Shown here: positions 44,290-51,667 of the stretch, in pieces | Position numbering within the stretch: position 1 is the first letter of the stretch | Layout of the letters: every line of letters starts with the position of its first letter | Source of the DNA: Alphaproteobacteria bacterium | GTDB taxonomy: Bacteria; Pseudomonadota; Alphaproteobacteria; Micavibrionales; Micavibrionaceae | Length of the DNA stretch: 57,248 bases | Direction of reading: 5' to 3' | NCBI GenBank assembly: GCA_020442425.1 | Contig: JAGRKB010000065.1 | Location: 1 to 57,248, forward strand | Made by a program: the position numbers and the translations under genes | The notes under the pieces: generated by a model | Databases searched by the model: none | Seen by the model: only the letters and a program-made list of their open reading frames with translations | Told to the model about the DNA's origin: nothing

Positions 44290-45303
44290 TTATTTCAAGC
44301 TCCAGAATCCCATGATGTCTTTTACCTCTGTCAGGATCGGTTCTGCGACTAACCTTGCTTTTTCTGCGCCGTCTTTCAGAATTGCATCAATCTCTGTCTG
44401 ATCTGCCAAAAGTTCTCGCATACGGGCTGTGATCGGCGCAATCTTCTCAACCGTCAAATCAGAAAGTTTCGGCTTAAATTCCGAGAATTGCTTGCCTGCA
44501 AATTCGGCAATCACCTGCTCTTTTGTTTGATTATTCATCGCGGCATAGATCGTGATGAGGTTTGCTGCCTCCGGACGACCTTCCAAACCTTCAACAGAAT
44601 CAGGCAACGGGTTCGGGTCAGTTTTTGCGCGTTTGATTTTATCGGCGATCATTTCCGGTGTGTCGGTCAGGTTAATACGCGACATATCAGATTCTGCTGA
44701 TTTGCTCATTTTCTGAGATCCGTCCCGCAAAGACATGACACGCGTTGCTGCCCCCATAATCATCGGCTCAGGAAGTGTGAAAAATTCCTTCTCGTATCTA
44801 TGATTAAAAGTCGCGGCAATATCGCGGGCCAATTCCAGATGTTGTTTCTGGTCTTCGCCGACAGGCACATGGGTTGCGTTGTAAATCAGAATATCTGCCG
44901 CCATCAGCACAGGATATGCATAAAGCCCCAAGCCTGCTTTTTCTGCATTCTTGCCTGCTTTATCTTTGAACTGTGTCATGCGGTTCAATTTACCGATCTG
45001 GGTCATTGTCGCCAGCAACCACATCAACTCACCATGCAAATCGCCAACTGAGGATTGAGCAAAGATTGCAGATTTTTTCGGGTCGATACCCGCCGCGATA
45101 TAGGCTGCTGCAATTTCACGTGTTGCTTTCGCCAAAGAGTCACGATCATAAGGCATTGTGATTGCGTGCATATCAACGACACAATACAGGTTTTCATTTT
45201 CCGGTTCTGCGTTTTGCAGATCAACCCAGTTTTTGAGCGCTCCGAGATAATTGCCTAAGTGCAATTGGTAGGTCGGTTGCATACCGGATAAAATACGTTT
45301 CAT
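44290..45303 (-). CDS. trpS: Tryptophanyl-tRNA synthetase
   Basis: A 337-residue class I synthetase. The HIGH-like motif is Leu-His-Leu-Gly-Asn-Tyr-Leu-Gly-Ala-Leu and the KMSKS motif reads Lys-Met-Ser-Lys-Ser. Val-Gly-Glu-Asp-Gln-Lys-Gln-His is also typical. It lies just after murJ, as in most alphaproteobacteria. Confidence 0.96.
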   Translation of the reverse strand: MKRILSGMQPTYQLHLGNYLGALKNWVDLQNAEPENENLYCVVDMHAITMPYDRDSLAKATREIAAAYIAAGIDPKKSAIFAQSSVGDLHGELMWLLATMTQIGKLNRMTQFKDKAGKNAEKAGLGLYAYPVLMAADILIYNATHVPVGEDQKQHLELARDIAATFNHRYEKEFFTLPEPMIMGAATRVMSLRDGSQKMSKSAESDMSRINLTDTPEMIADKIKRAKTDPNPLPDSVEGLEGRPEAANLITIYAAMNNQTKEQVIAEFAGKQFSEFKPKLSDLTVEKIAPITARMRELLADQTEIDAILKDGAEKARLVAEPILTEVKDIMGFWSLK

Positions 45304-45318
45304 GGAAGTGAGCCTTTC

Positions 45319-46869
45319 TTATGCTTTTCTTCGTCTTAAATAGTTTTTGATATCGGATATTTTTAAAACGCCACTGACCTGAATTGCCAGCGCGTACGTG
45401 ATTGCGCCTGACCCTAGCAGGGCCACCAATGCAATTGTCTTTGTGACGAAGTCACCGTGGAAATAGTTTTGTAATCCATAGTTTAAAGCTGACAGAATAA
45501 TTGCCATGATGCAAGCACAAACTGCCATTTTAGGGAATACTGTTTTAAGGCGTTCATCAAACTCTAATGCGTTCCGCTCTTTTAACTTCTTATTGAGCAG
45601 ATAAACTTGAATCCATCCCGCCAAGCCTGTTGCCATTGAAATCCCTGCTATTCCCAATGGACCGATTAGGCACAGGCACGCCCCAACATTAAATAACGCC
45701 GTCATAATCGTTATTTTTACGGGGGTCTTTGTATCTTCGTGCGCCCAAAAGGCCGTCATGAAAACTTTTGAAGCAATGTAGGCAGGTAGCCCTATGCCAT
45801 AGCCCATAAGAACATAGGAAGTCATAAGCGTTTCTTGAGCCGTAAACTTCCCGTATTCAAATAAAGTTGCCAACATGGGAATTGGTACAATTAAAAGGGC
45901 AACTGCTGCGGGCATTGCTACAAAAAAGCAAAATTCCAGAGAACGATTAAAGAGATCGTTCCCCTCTTCTTTTTCTTTTGAGGCCAGTGCCTTTGAGAGC
46001 ATCGGCAACAGAGCTGTTCCGACGGCGATCCCTGCAAGAGAAAGCGGCAATTGGTTCAAGCGATCGGCGTAGTATAAAAATGAAATGGAGCCTTCGGGCA
46101 AAATAGACGCCAAGATCATATCTACAAACAAGTTAAATTGATAAACCCCTGCAGCTAAAGCTCCAGGCCCCATGAGGATAAAGAGGCGTTTGGTTTTTTC
46201 TGAAAGCTTTGGGCGTTGAAAGTGGAAGACGATTTTATGACGACGCGTGAAAAAAACCATCATCGCCAATTGGAATAATCCAGACATGGCGACACCTGTT
46301 GCCATTGCATGACCGACTGTCGGGAATATGTGTCCGCCGATAACCATGAATGCAATGAGCGTCAGATTAAAAATAATGGGTGCCGCTGCAAATGGTGCGA
46401 ACTTGCTGTGTGCGTTGAGCATTCCGCCGAATAATGCCACGAAGGACATGAGCATCAGATAAGGAAATGTAATTTGCGTTAAGGTAACTGCCCAACTGTA
46501 ACGCTCAGTTCCCTCTTCAAATCCGGGAGCGATGAGATGGATTACCCACGGCATGGCCAGCATGACAACCACAGAAAAGACGGACAGGATAAGTGCCATA
46601 ACCGAGAATACTTCACCGGAAAATTTTCCTGCGGCCTCTTCGCCGTCATTTGTCAGAGTTTTTGTATAAAGTGGAACGAAGGAAACGCTGAATGCGCCTT
46701 CGGCTGCGACACGGCGAAATAAATTTGGGAGTTTGAGCGCGACGAAAAAAGCGTCTGCGATTGGGCCTGCCCCTAGAAAAGCCGCAGTTAACATATCCCT
46801 GACCATGCCTGCTACACGGCTCAGAAGTGTGAATCCTGCAATTGTTGCCATAGAATTTAGTAATTTCAT
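45319..46869 (-). CDS. murJ: Lipid II flippase MurJ
   Basis: A 516-residue inner membrane protein with about 14 helices that moves lipid II to the periplasmic side. It starts with Ala-Gly-Phe-Thr-Leu-Leu-Ser-Arg-Val-Ala-Gly-Met-Val-Arg-Asp and has Phe-Arg-Arg-Val-Ala-Ala-Glu-Gly-Ala-Phe-Ser, both MurJ hallmarks. ATG 46869 is chosen; the longer frame to 46923 would run into ubiE. Only 33 bases separate it from the divergent ubiE start. glnD, often upstream in relatives, is absent. Confidence 0.95.
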   Translation of the reverse strand: MKLLNSMATIAGFTLLSRVAGMVRDMLTAAFLGAGPIADAFFVALKLPNLFRRVAAEGAFSVSFVPLYTKTLTNDGEEAAGKFSGEVFSVMALILSVFSVVVMLAMPWVIHLIAPGFEEGTERYSWAVTLTQITFPYLMLMSFVALFGGMLNAHSKFAPFAAAPIIFNLTLIAFMVIGGHIFPTVGHAMATGVAMSGLFQLAMMVFFTRRHKIVFHFQRPKLSEKTKRLFILMGPGALAAGVYQFNLFVDMILASILPEGSISFLYYADRLNQLPLSLAGIAVGTALLPMLSKALASKEKEEGNDLFNRSLEFCFFVAMPAAVALLIVPIPMLATLFEYGKFTAQETLMTSYVLMGYGIGLPAYIASKVFMTAFWAHEDTKTPVKITIMTALFNVGACLCLIGPLGIAGISMATGLAGWIQVYLLNKKLKERNALEFDERLKTVFPKMAVCACIMAIILSALNYGLQNYFHGDFVTKTIALVALLGSGAITYALAIQVSGVLKISDIKNYLRRRKA

Positions 46870-46902
46870 GTGGTAACACTCTTTCCAATCAGGAGTTTTG
46901 TG

Positions 46903-47652
46903 ATGCTTAATCCCGAAAGCCAATGGTTTGGCAGAAAATCAGTTAACCCGCAAGAGAAGACCCGCATGGTTCTGGATGTTTTCGACAGTGTGGCCAGCAG
47001 ATATGATCTAATGAATGATCTTATGTCATTTGGCATTCATCGCTTGTGGAAAGATCATCTAATTCGCAAAATCAGACCTACTCCACAATTGGCATATCTA
47101 GATGTCGCAGGAGGTACGGGAGATATTGCCTTTCGTATCGCCAAAAAAGCAGGTAAAGGCGCTAAAATAACTGTTTCCGATATTAATACCTCAATGCTGG
47201 AGGTTGGAAAATCCCGCGCTATCGATCAAGGCTTTATTGGTGGATTTAATTGGGTTGAGGCAAACGCTGAAAAGCTTCCGTTTCCTGATAATAGTTTTGA
47301 TGTTTATACTATTTCTTTTGGGCTAAGGAATGTTACACATATTGATAATGCCTTGAAGGAAGCTTGTCGTGTTTTAAAGCCTGGCGGCCGCTTCTTTTGC
47401 ATGGAGTTTAGTCATTTGGACAATGAAACCATGCAGAAGCTATATGATACCTATTCCTACAACTGCATTCCTTTGATGGGCAAGTATGTGACAGGAGACG
47501 AAGATAGTTATCAGTATCTTGTTGAAAGCATCCGCGCTTTTCCATCGCAAGAAGATTTATCCATGCGTATGCTTGAGGCCGGATTCTCCCGTGCGATGGT
47601 TGAACCCCTAACCTTTGGGGTTGTGGCCATTCATGAAGGTTGGAAATTCTGA
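46903..47652 (+). CDS. ubiE: Demethylmenaquinone/ubiquinone C-methyltransferase
   Basis: A 249-residue SAM-dependent methyltransferase of quinone synthesis. Motifs are Val-Ala-Ser-Arg-Tyr-Asp-Leu-Met-Asn-Asp, Leu-Asp-Val-Ala-Gly-Gly-Thr-Gly-Asp-Ile-Ala (SAM site), Ala-Glu-Lys-Leu-Pro-Phe-Pro-Asp and Ser-Phe-Gly-Leu-Arg-Asn-Val. ATG 46903 has an AGGAG site. Many alphaproteobacteria have ubiB between ubiE and coaBC; it is missing here, replaced by the protease and heptad genes. Confidence 0.96.
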   Translation: MLNPESQWFGRKSVNPQEKTRMVLDVFDSVASRYDLMNDLMSFGIHRLWKDHLIRKIRPTPQLAYLDVAGGTGDIAFRIAKKAGKGAKITVSDINTSMLEVGKSRAIDQGFIGGFNWVEANAEKLPFPDNSFDVYTISFGLRNVTHIDNALKEACRVLKPGGRFFCMEFSHLDNETMQKLYDTYSYNCIPLMGKYVTGDEDSYQYLVESIRAFPSQEDLSMRMLEAGFSRAMVEPLTFGVVAIHEGWKF

Positions 47653-47676
47653 CTTTATTCTCTGATATTTTGCGTT

Positions 47677-47702
47677 AAAAAAGGGACCTATCGTCCCTTT
47701 TT
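47677..47702. terminator. Bidirectional intrinsic terminator
   Basis: AAAAAAGGGAC and GTCCCTTTTT pair around the loop CTATC, giving a stem with flanking A- and T-runs. It lies between the convergent ubiE and M48 genes and can end both transcripts. Confidence 0.88.
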
Positions 47703-47712
47703 ACATGTCTAT

Positions 47713-48867
47713 TTAATGTTGATGCTCGTCAGGTTCAGAAAAAAACTCCTCTCCATCCTGCACATTCCTCTCCAAAGTTTCTTCTCGTGAGGGAACCAAT
47801 TCCCAACTCGATTCATCATCAGGGTTTCCACCAAGATATTTATAGAAATAACCCGGCGCTCCTTCATATTCCTCGTCTACTACATATTCCATAGGTTGGT
47901 AATTAGTTGATCCATAATCTTCGGAAGATTGGTAATCATCATAATATTCCTGATTTGCAGTATTATTCTCTAACGCAGCATAAATTGGTTTGAGAGTTGA
48001 TGAGATACTCACAAATACAAACACCAAATATATAACGATTAGTGATGTTATGCTCAATTTAGGTACAAATATGGCAAATACATAAGCTAGCGGATGACGC
48101 CTCGGTATAGTATTCTCATCCATTTTGCCAACCCGAGCAAAACGTTTGGTTAGCCATGGGTAATTTCCTACCAGCTCATGAAACGACATCCAAAATCCTT
48201 TGGTTTCTTTCACTTGATCCAGATAAGCTTCGGTGTTCATTTTACTGTATTTTTTGCCCCCAACGGCCAAGGCGGCCAATCCTAATCTGGCAGATTCCGG
48301 CTTTTCACAGCAAGCGGCTCCATAAATATCGCAGGTGGACTCGCATGATCTCGAATAAGCAGCTCCCAATAGCGGTAAAATCGAGGATGGAAGCAAAAAA
48401 ACATCCCATAATGTATGATTTCTATGGAGATGCCCCATCTCGTGACCGATATAGAAATTCAACGCATCAGGATTATCATCCATTGCATCGACGATATCAG
48501 AGAGCAAAACTACATATTGCTTATGCAAAAATCTGAGAGCAAAAGCGTTAAACATTCCGTCAAGGTGCAGAATATAAACATTTGGAGTCTCTTTCATCCC
48601 GACTTTTTGAGCGCACGAAATGACAGCCTTATGAATTTCAGGAAATTGTTGGGTTGAGACCAAGGCCCCTGATCCTTTCAAATAAGAAACAAAAGAAGAT
48701 TGTGCAAATAAGTAAATAATGAAAGCGACTGGTACTACCGCCGCAATCCCACCATGTGTGAAATAGATTAAACCTAGCCAAGCGAGCGTAGAAATAATGG
48801 CTCCGATATAGAAAAGAGTCTGTTCATGCACGTAGGGGGGGATATTTAACGCTTTTTCCATTTTCAT
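47713..48867 (-). CDS. M48-family membrane zinc metalloprotease
   Basis: About 384 residues. Two membrane helices lie near the N-terminus and one at about residues 280-305. The zinc site is His-Glu-Met-Gly-His with the third ligand Glu in Ser-Cys-Glu-Ser-Thr-Cys-Asp. The family includes HtpX and related quality-control proteases. The C-terminal ~90 residues are acidic, rich in Tyr, Glu, Asp and Ser, and probably disordered. I prefer the ATG at 48867 (AAGG upstream) over 48927. Confidence 0.85.
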   Translation of the reverse strand: MKMEKALNIPPYVHEQTLFYIGAIISTLAWLGLIYFTHGGIAAVVPVAFIIYLFAQSSFVSYLKGSGALVSTQQFPEIHKAVISCAQKVGMKETPNVYILHLDGMFNAFALRFLHKQYVVLLSDIVDAMDDNPDALNFYIGHEMGHLHRNHTLWDVFLLPSSILPLLGAAYSRSCESTCDIYGAACCEKPESARLGLAALAVGGKKYSKMNTEAYLDQVKETKGFWMSFHELVGNYPWLTKRFARVGKMDENTIPRRHPLAYVFAIFVPKLSITSLIVIYLVFVFVSISSTLKPIYAALENNTANQEYYDDYQSSEDYGSTNYQPMEYVVDEEYEGAPGYFYKYLGGNPDDESSWELVPSREETLERNVQDGEEFFSEPDEHQH

Positions 48868-49112
48868 AACCTTGGCTCGAATGTTGTCTTTATAAAAATT
48901 TGCCCTAAAGTACTTTAGTGATAGCAATAATTCTAGGCCTTTTTAACGGTTCCTGCCTGTAATTACGGTGTTATGGACATAATCTAGAAAAACTACTTGA
49001 AATTATTGCCCCATATGCATTAAAACAGCTTACCCGATGCAAAACGCATATTTGGGATTTTGATTGAAAAAGCTCTAAAATAAAAAACTCTCTTTTGGAA
49101 GGAAACTTTATT

Positions 49113-49490
49113 ATGAACAAAACAACTCTGACTATCGTAGCTGCCGCTATCGTTGTTGCTCTGGCTGCTTTCGGCATCATGAACAGCCAAGCACCTGAAG
49201 GTCAAGACATGCAAAGCATTATGCCAGCTGCCGGTGAAATCTCTGCAACCATCGAGGGTGCGGCTGACTCCGCTTCTCAATCTATCCAAAATGCTTCTGA
49301 GGAAGTTTCTGCTGCTGCTGAAGAAGCCGCTGAAGAAATGCACGAAGCTGCAGGTGAAGCAATGGATGCTGCTGAAGAAGCACATGACGCTGCCGCTGAA
49401 GCAGTAGAAGAAGTTAAGGAAGAAATGGCTGCAGAAGTTGAAGATGCTACTGAAGAAGCACACGAAGCTGCTGAAGAAACACACGAATAA
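49113..49490 (+). CDS. Ala/Glu-rich heptad-repeat protein with signal or anchor
   Basis: A 125-residue protein. The N-terminus is a signal peptide or membrane anchor (about residues 5-24). From about residue 55 to the end it is a run of seven-residue units built from Ala, Glu, Met and His (for example Ala-Met-Asp-Ala-Ala-Glu-Glu, then Ala-His-Asp-Ala-Ala-Ala-Glu), which should form a long helix or coiled coil in the periplasm. The pattern is similar to LEA-like or apolipoprotein-like proteins. A strong ribosome site (AAGGA) and its own terminator suggest good expression. Function unknown. Confidence 0.75.
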   Translation: MNKTTLTIVAAAIVVALAAFGIMNSQAPEGQDMQSIMPAAGEISATIEGAADSASQSIQNASEEVSAAAEEAAEEMHEAAGEAMDAAEEAHDAAAEAVEEVKEEMAAEVEDATEEAHEAAEETHE

Positions 49491-49516
49491 TTCGTTGTTT
49501 CCATTTTGATTATTTT

Positions 49517-49554
49517 AGAAGCTCTGTGCTAAGGTACGGAGCTTCTTTAATTTT
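49517..49554 (+). terminator. Intrinsic terminator after the heptad gene
   Basis: AGAAGCTC (49517-49524) pairs with GAGCTTCT (49539-49546) around a 14-base loop and is followed by TTAATTTT. It ends about 14 bases before the coaBC ATG, so coaBC likely starts from a promoter overlapping this region or from read-through. Confidence 0.75.
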
Positions 49555-49567
49555 ACGGGATTTGAAC

Positions 49568-50830
49568 ATGACCAATTTGGCAGGAAAATCTGTGCTGCTT
49601 GTGATCTCAGGTGGGATTGCAGCCTATAAGGCTCTTGAGCTGATACGTCTGCTGCGGAAGTCTCGCGCAGAGGTGCGTTGTATTCTGACCAAAGGCGGTA
49701 CTGAATTTATTACACCGCTCAGTGTGTCCGCTCTTTCCGAGCATCCTGTCTATACTGATTTATTCTCTCTCAAAGATGAAAGCGAGATGGGACATATTCG
49801 CTTGTCCCGCGAAGCTGACATTATTGTTGTTGCGCCTGCTAGTGCGAACCTCATGGCAAAACTGGCCAACGGCATTGCGGATGATCTTGCCTCAACAACA
49901 CTTCTTGCAAGTAATAAGCCTATCTTTGTGGCGCCTGCTATGAATCCTGAGATGTGGGCGAAGCCTTCTACTCAACGCAACATTGATACTCTAAGCAGTG
50001 ACGGCATTCATTTTATCGGCCCTACTGCGGGTGAGATGGCGTGCGGCGAAACAGGTCTCGGACGCATGGTTGAGCCTCAGGATATATTTGAAGAACTTCA
50101 AACCTATTTTAAAGTCTCTGCACCTCTAGCGGGGAAACGCGCGCTTGTGACTTCAGGCCCGACTTATGAACCGATTGACCCTGTGCGCTTTATCGGCAAT
50201 CGGTCATCTGGAAAGCAAGGACACGCCATTGCTGCAGCATTGGCGCGCGCAGGAGTGGATGTGATTTTGGTTACTGGCCCCGTGTCTTTGGCTGATCCCA
50301 TAGGAGTTAGAACACTTCACGTCGAGACGGCTTCTGAAATGTTTGGAGCATGTCAGTTGGCACTCCCTGTAGATATTGCTGTTTGTGCCGCTGCGGTTGC
50401 TGATTGGCGCGTTGAAAATTCAGCCGATCAGAAAATCAAGAAACAGGCCGGAGCCTCGCCCCCTGCTCTGTCCTTTATAGAAAACCCTGATATTCTCGCT
50501 GAAATTTCAAAATCCCCTAACAGACCTGATCTTGTCATCGGATTTGCTGCCGAAACTCAAGATGTTATTAAGGCTGCCCAAGAAAAACTCGTTCGTAAGG
50601 GATGCAACTGGATTTTGGCCAATCAGGTGGGGAAAACCGAAAATCCGGTCTTTGGCACTGACCATAATCAGGTTACACTCGTATCACGCTCAAACTCTGA
50701 TGAATGGCCCCCTCTTTCAAAGAAAGAGGTTGCCGCGCGTCTGGTTGAGGCGATGATCTCTCATTTTAATGATACGGGAACCAAACACGATGACAAACCA
50801 ATCAGCCGCCCTCTCTCTTCCGCAAGCTAA
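49568..50830 (+). CDS. coaBC: Bifunctional phosphopantothenoylcysteine decarboxylase/synthetase
   Basis: A 420-residue two-domain enzyme of coenzyme A synthesis. The N-terminal flavoprotein (CoaC) domain has Ser-Gly-Gly-Ile-Ala-Ala-Tyr-Lys and Ala-Pro-Ala-Met-Asn-Pro-Glu-Met-Trp; the C-terminal CoaB domain has [12 protein letters not shown] and Asn-Arg-Ser-Ser-Gly-Lys-Gln-Gly. The start is the ATG before Thr-Asn-Leu-Ala-Gly-Lys. dut begins inside its last 41 bases. Confidence 0.96.
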   Translation: MTNLAGKSVLLVISGGIAAYKALELIRLLRKSRAEVRCILTKGGTEFITPLSVSALSEHPVYTDLFSLKDESEMGHIRLSREADIIVVAPASANLMAKLANGIADDLASTTLLASNKPIFVAPAMNPEMWAKPSTQRNIDTLSSDGIHFIGPTAGEMACGETGLGRMVEPQDIFEELQTYFKVSAPLAGKRALVTSGPTYEPIDPVRFIGNRSSGKQGHAIAAALARAGVDVILVTGPVSLADPIGVRTLHVETASEMFGACQLALPVDIAVCAAAVADWRVENSADQKIKKQAGASPPALSFIENPDILAEISKSPNRPDLVIGFAAETQDVIKAAQEKLVRKGCNWILANQVGKTENPVFGTDHNQVTLVSRSNSDEWPPLSKKEVAARLVEAMISHFNDTGTKHDDKPISRPLSSAS

Positions 50831-51284
50831 CGACAATAAAGTTTCTGTCGATATTAAAATTTTGGATCATGCCAAAGACTTGCCGATGCCTGCCTATGCC
50901 ACGGAGCAAGCTGCGGGTATGGACTTGGTTGCTGCAATTGACGCGCCAATGGTTTTGGAAGCAGGTGCTTATGCCATGGTTCCGACAGGTATTTCGATTG
51001 CTCTGCCTACGGGATATGAGTGTCAGGTGCGTCCGCGTTCAGGTTTGGCTGCCAAAAACGGAGTGACTGTTCTCAACTCCCCCGGCACAGTGGACGCCGA
51101 TTATCGCGGAGAGATCAAAGCCATTCTGATTAATCACAGCAAAGTCCCGTTTACCATTGAACGCGGTATGCGTATCGCCCAGATCGTGATTGCTCGTTAT
51201 GAACAAGCCGTATGGAACGTCTGCGAAGATTTGTCCGAGACATCTCGCGGTGCAGGAGGATTCGGGTCAACTGGAACGAAGTAG
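50790..51284 (+). CDS. dut: dUTP diphosphatase
   Basis: A 164-residue trimeric dUTPase. The five motifs are visible, among them [21 protein letters not shown] and the C-terminal [10 protein letters not shown]. It prevents uracil misincorporation into DNA. It overlaps coaBC by 41 bases in another frame; coaBC-dut is a common pair. Confidence 0.96.
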   Translation: MTNQSAALSLPQANDNKVSVDIKILDHAKDLPMPAYATEQAAGMDLVAAIDAPMVLEAGAYAMVPTGISIALPTGYECQVRPRSGLAAKNGVTVLNSPGTVDADYRGEIKAILINHSKVPFTIERGMRIAQIVIARYEQAVWNVCEDLSETSRGAGGFGSTGTK

Positions 51285-51350
51285 AAAGGGATTTGAATTG
51301 GTGTTGGCTTATGCAGTCCCTGTCATCCCCTCACCCACAACCCCTTTCCT

Positions 51351-51640
51351 GTCATCCCCGCGCAGGCGGGGATCCGGATTTAAAAATGACTGACAAGAGC
51401 TACTACGTTTATATTTTGGCTAAGGAAAGAAATAGTACGTTTTATGTCGGCGTAACATCCGATCTGATTAAACGAATTGGGGAACATAAGGACAACATAA
51501 ACTGTGATTTTACAACCCAATATAATGTTAAGCGTCTGGTATATTTTGAAGGTCATACAGATATTGAAGAACAAAACCCCGACTGGGAAGACTTATACGA
51601 AGGATTATTTTGACTGGATCCCCGCCTACGCGGGGATGAC
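51351..51640. mobile_element. GIY-YIG ORF bounded by inverted palindromic units
   Basis: The left unit (51351-51377) is GTC plus the hairpin ATCCCCGC/GCGGGGAT and then CCGG. The right unit (51614-51640) is CTGG, the same hairpin stem with another loop, and GAC. Between them lies one small GIY-YIG ORF whose stop ends the base before the right unit. A truncated GTCATCCCC copy lies just outside at 51322-51330. The design equals the elements in pabB and at recO, with an ORF as the spacer. It sits between dut and mutS. Confidence 0.75.
51386..51613 (+). CDS. GIY-YIG nuclease-like protein, internally deleted
   Basis: A 75-residue product starting Met-Thr-Asp-Lys-Ser-Tyr-Tyr-Val-Tyr-Ile-Leu, with Tyr-Val-Gly-Val-Thr-Ser-Asp-Leu-Ile-Lys-Arg (YIG strand and conserved Arg) and Glu-His-Lys. 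Full-length relatives (about 95-100 residues, from memory) have a helix with Arg-Glu-Lys-Gln-Ile-Lys-Lys-Trp between Asp-Ile-Glu-Glu and Asn-Pro-Asp-Trp; here these are joined directly, removing about 22-25 residues with the metal-binding Glu. The reading frame is kept. It is probably inactive as a nuclease. A longer upstream reading frame through the left palindrome is not favoured. Confidence 0.75.
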   Translation: MTDKSYYVYILAKERNSTFYVGVTSDLIKRIGEHKDNINCDFTTQYNVKRLVYFEGHTDIEEQNPDWEDLYEGLF

Positions 51641-51667
51641 AATTAAATTGATTTAGTGAAACCTAAT

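Noticed and set aside
49020..49504. Ser/Cys/Phe-rich frames opposite the heptad gene
   Set aside because: They are the antisense of Ala/Glu codon repeats. The plus frame has the ribosome site, signal sequence and terminator.
51212..51385. Upstream extension of the GIY-YIG frame through the left palindrome
   Set aside because: It overlaps the end of dut in another frame and reads the repeat as protein. The ATG at 51386 gives the normal family N-terminus.
18175..51640. Repeated palindromes as parts of a CRISPR array
   Set aside because: The copies are far apart, not regularly spaced, and no cas gene is present.
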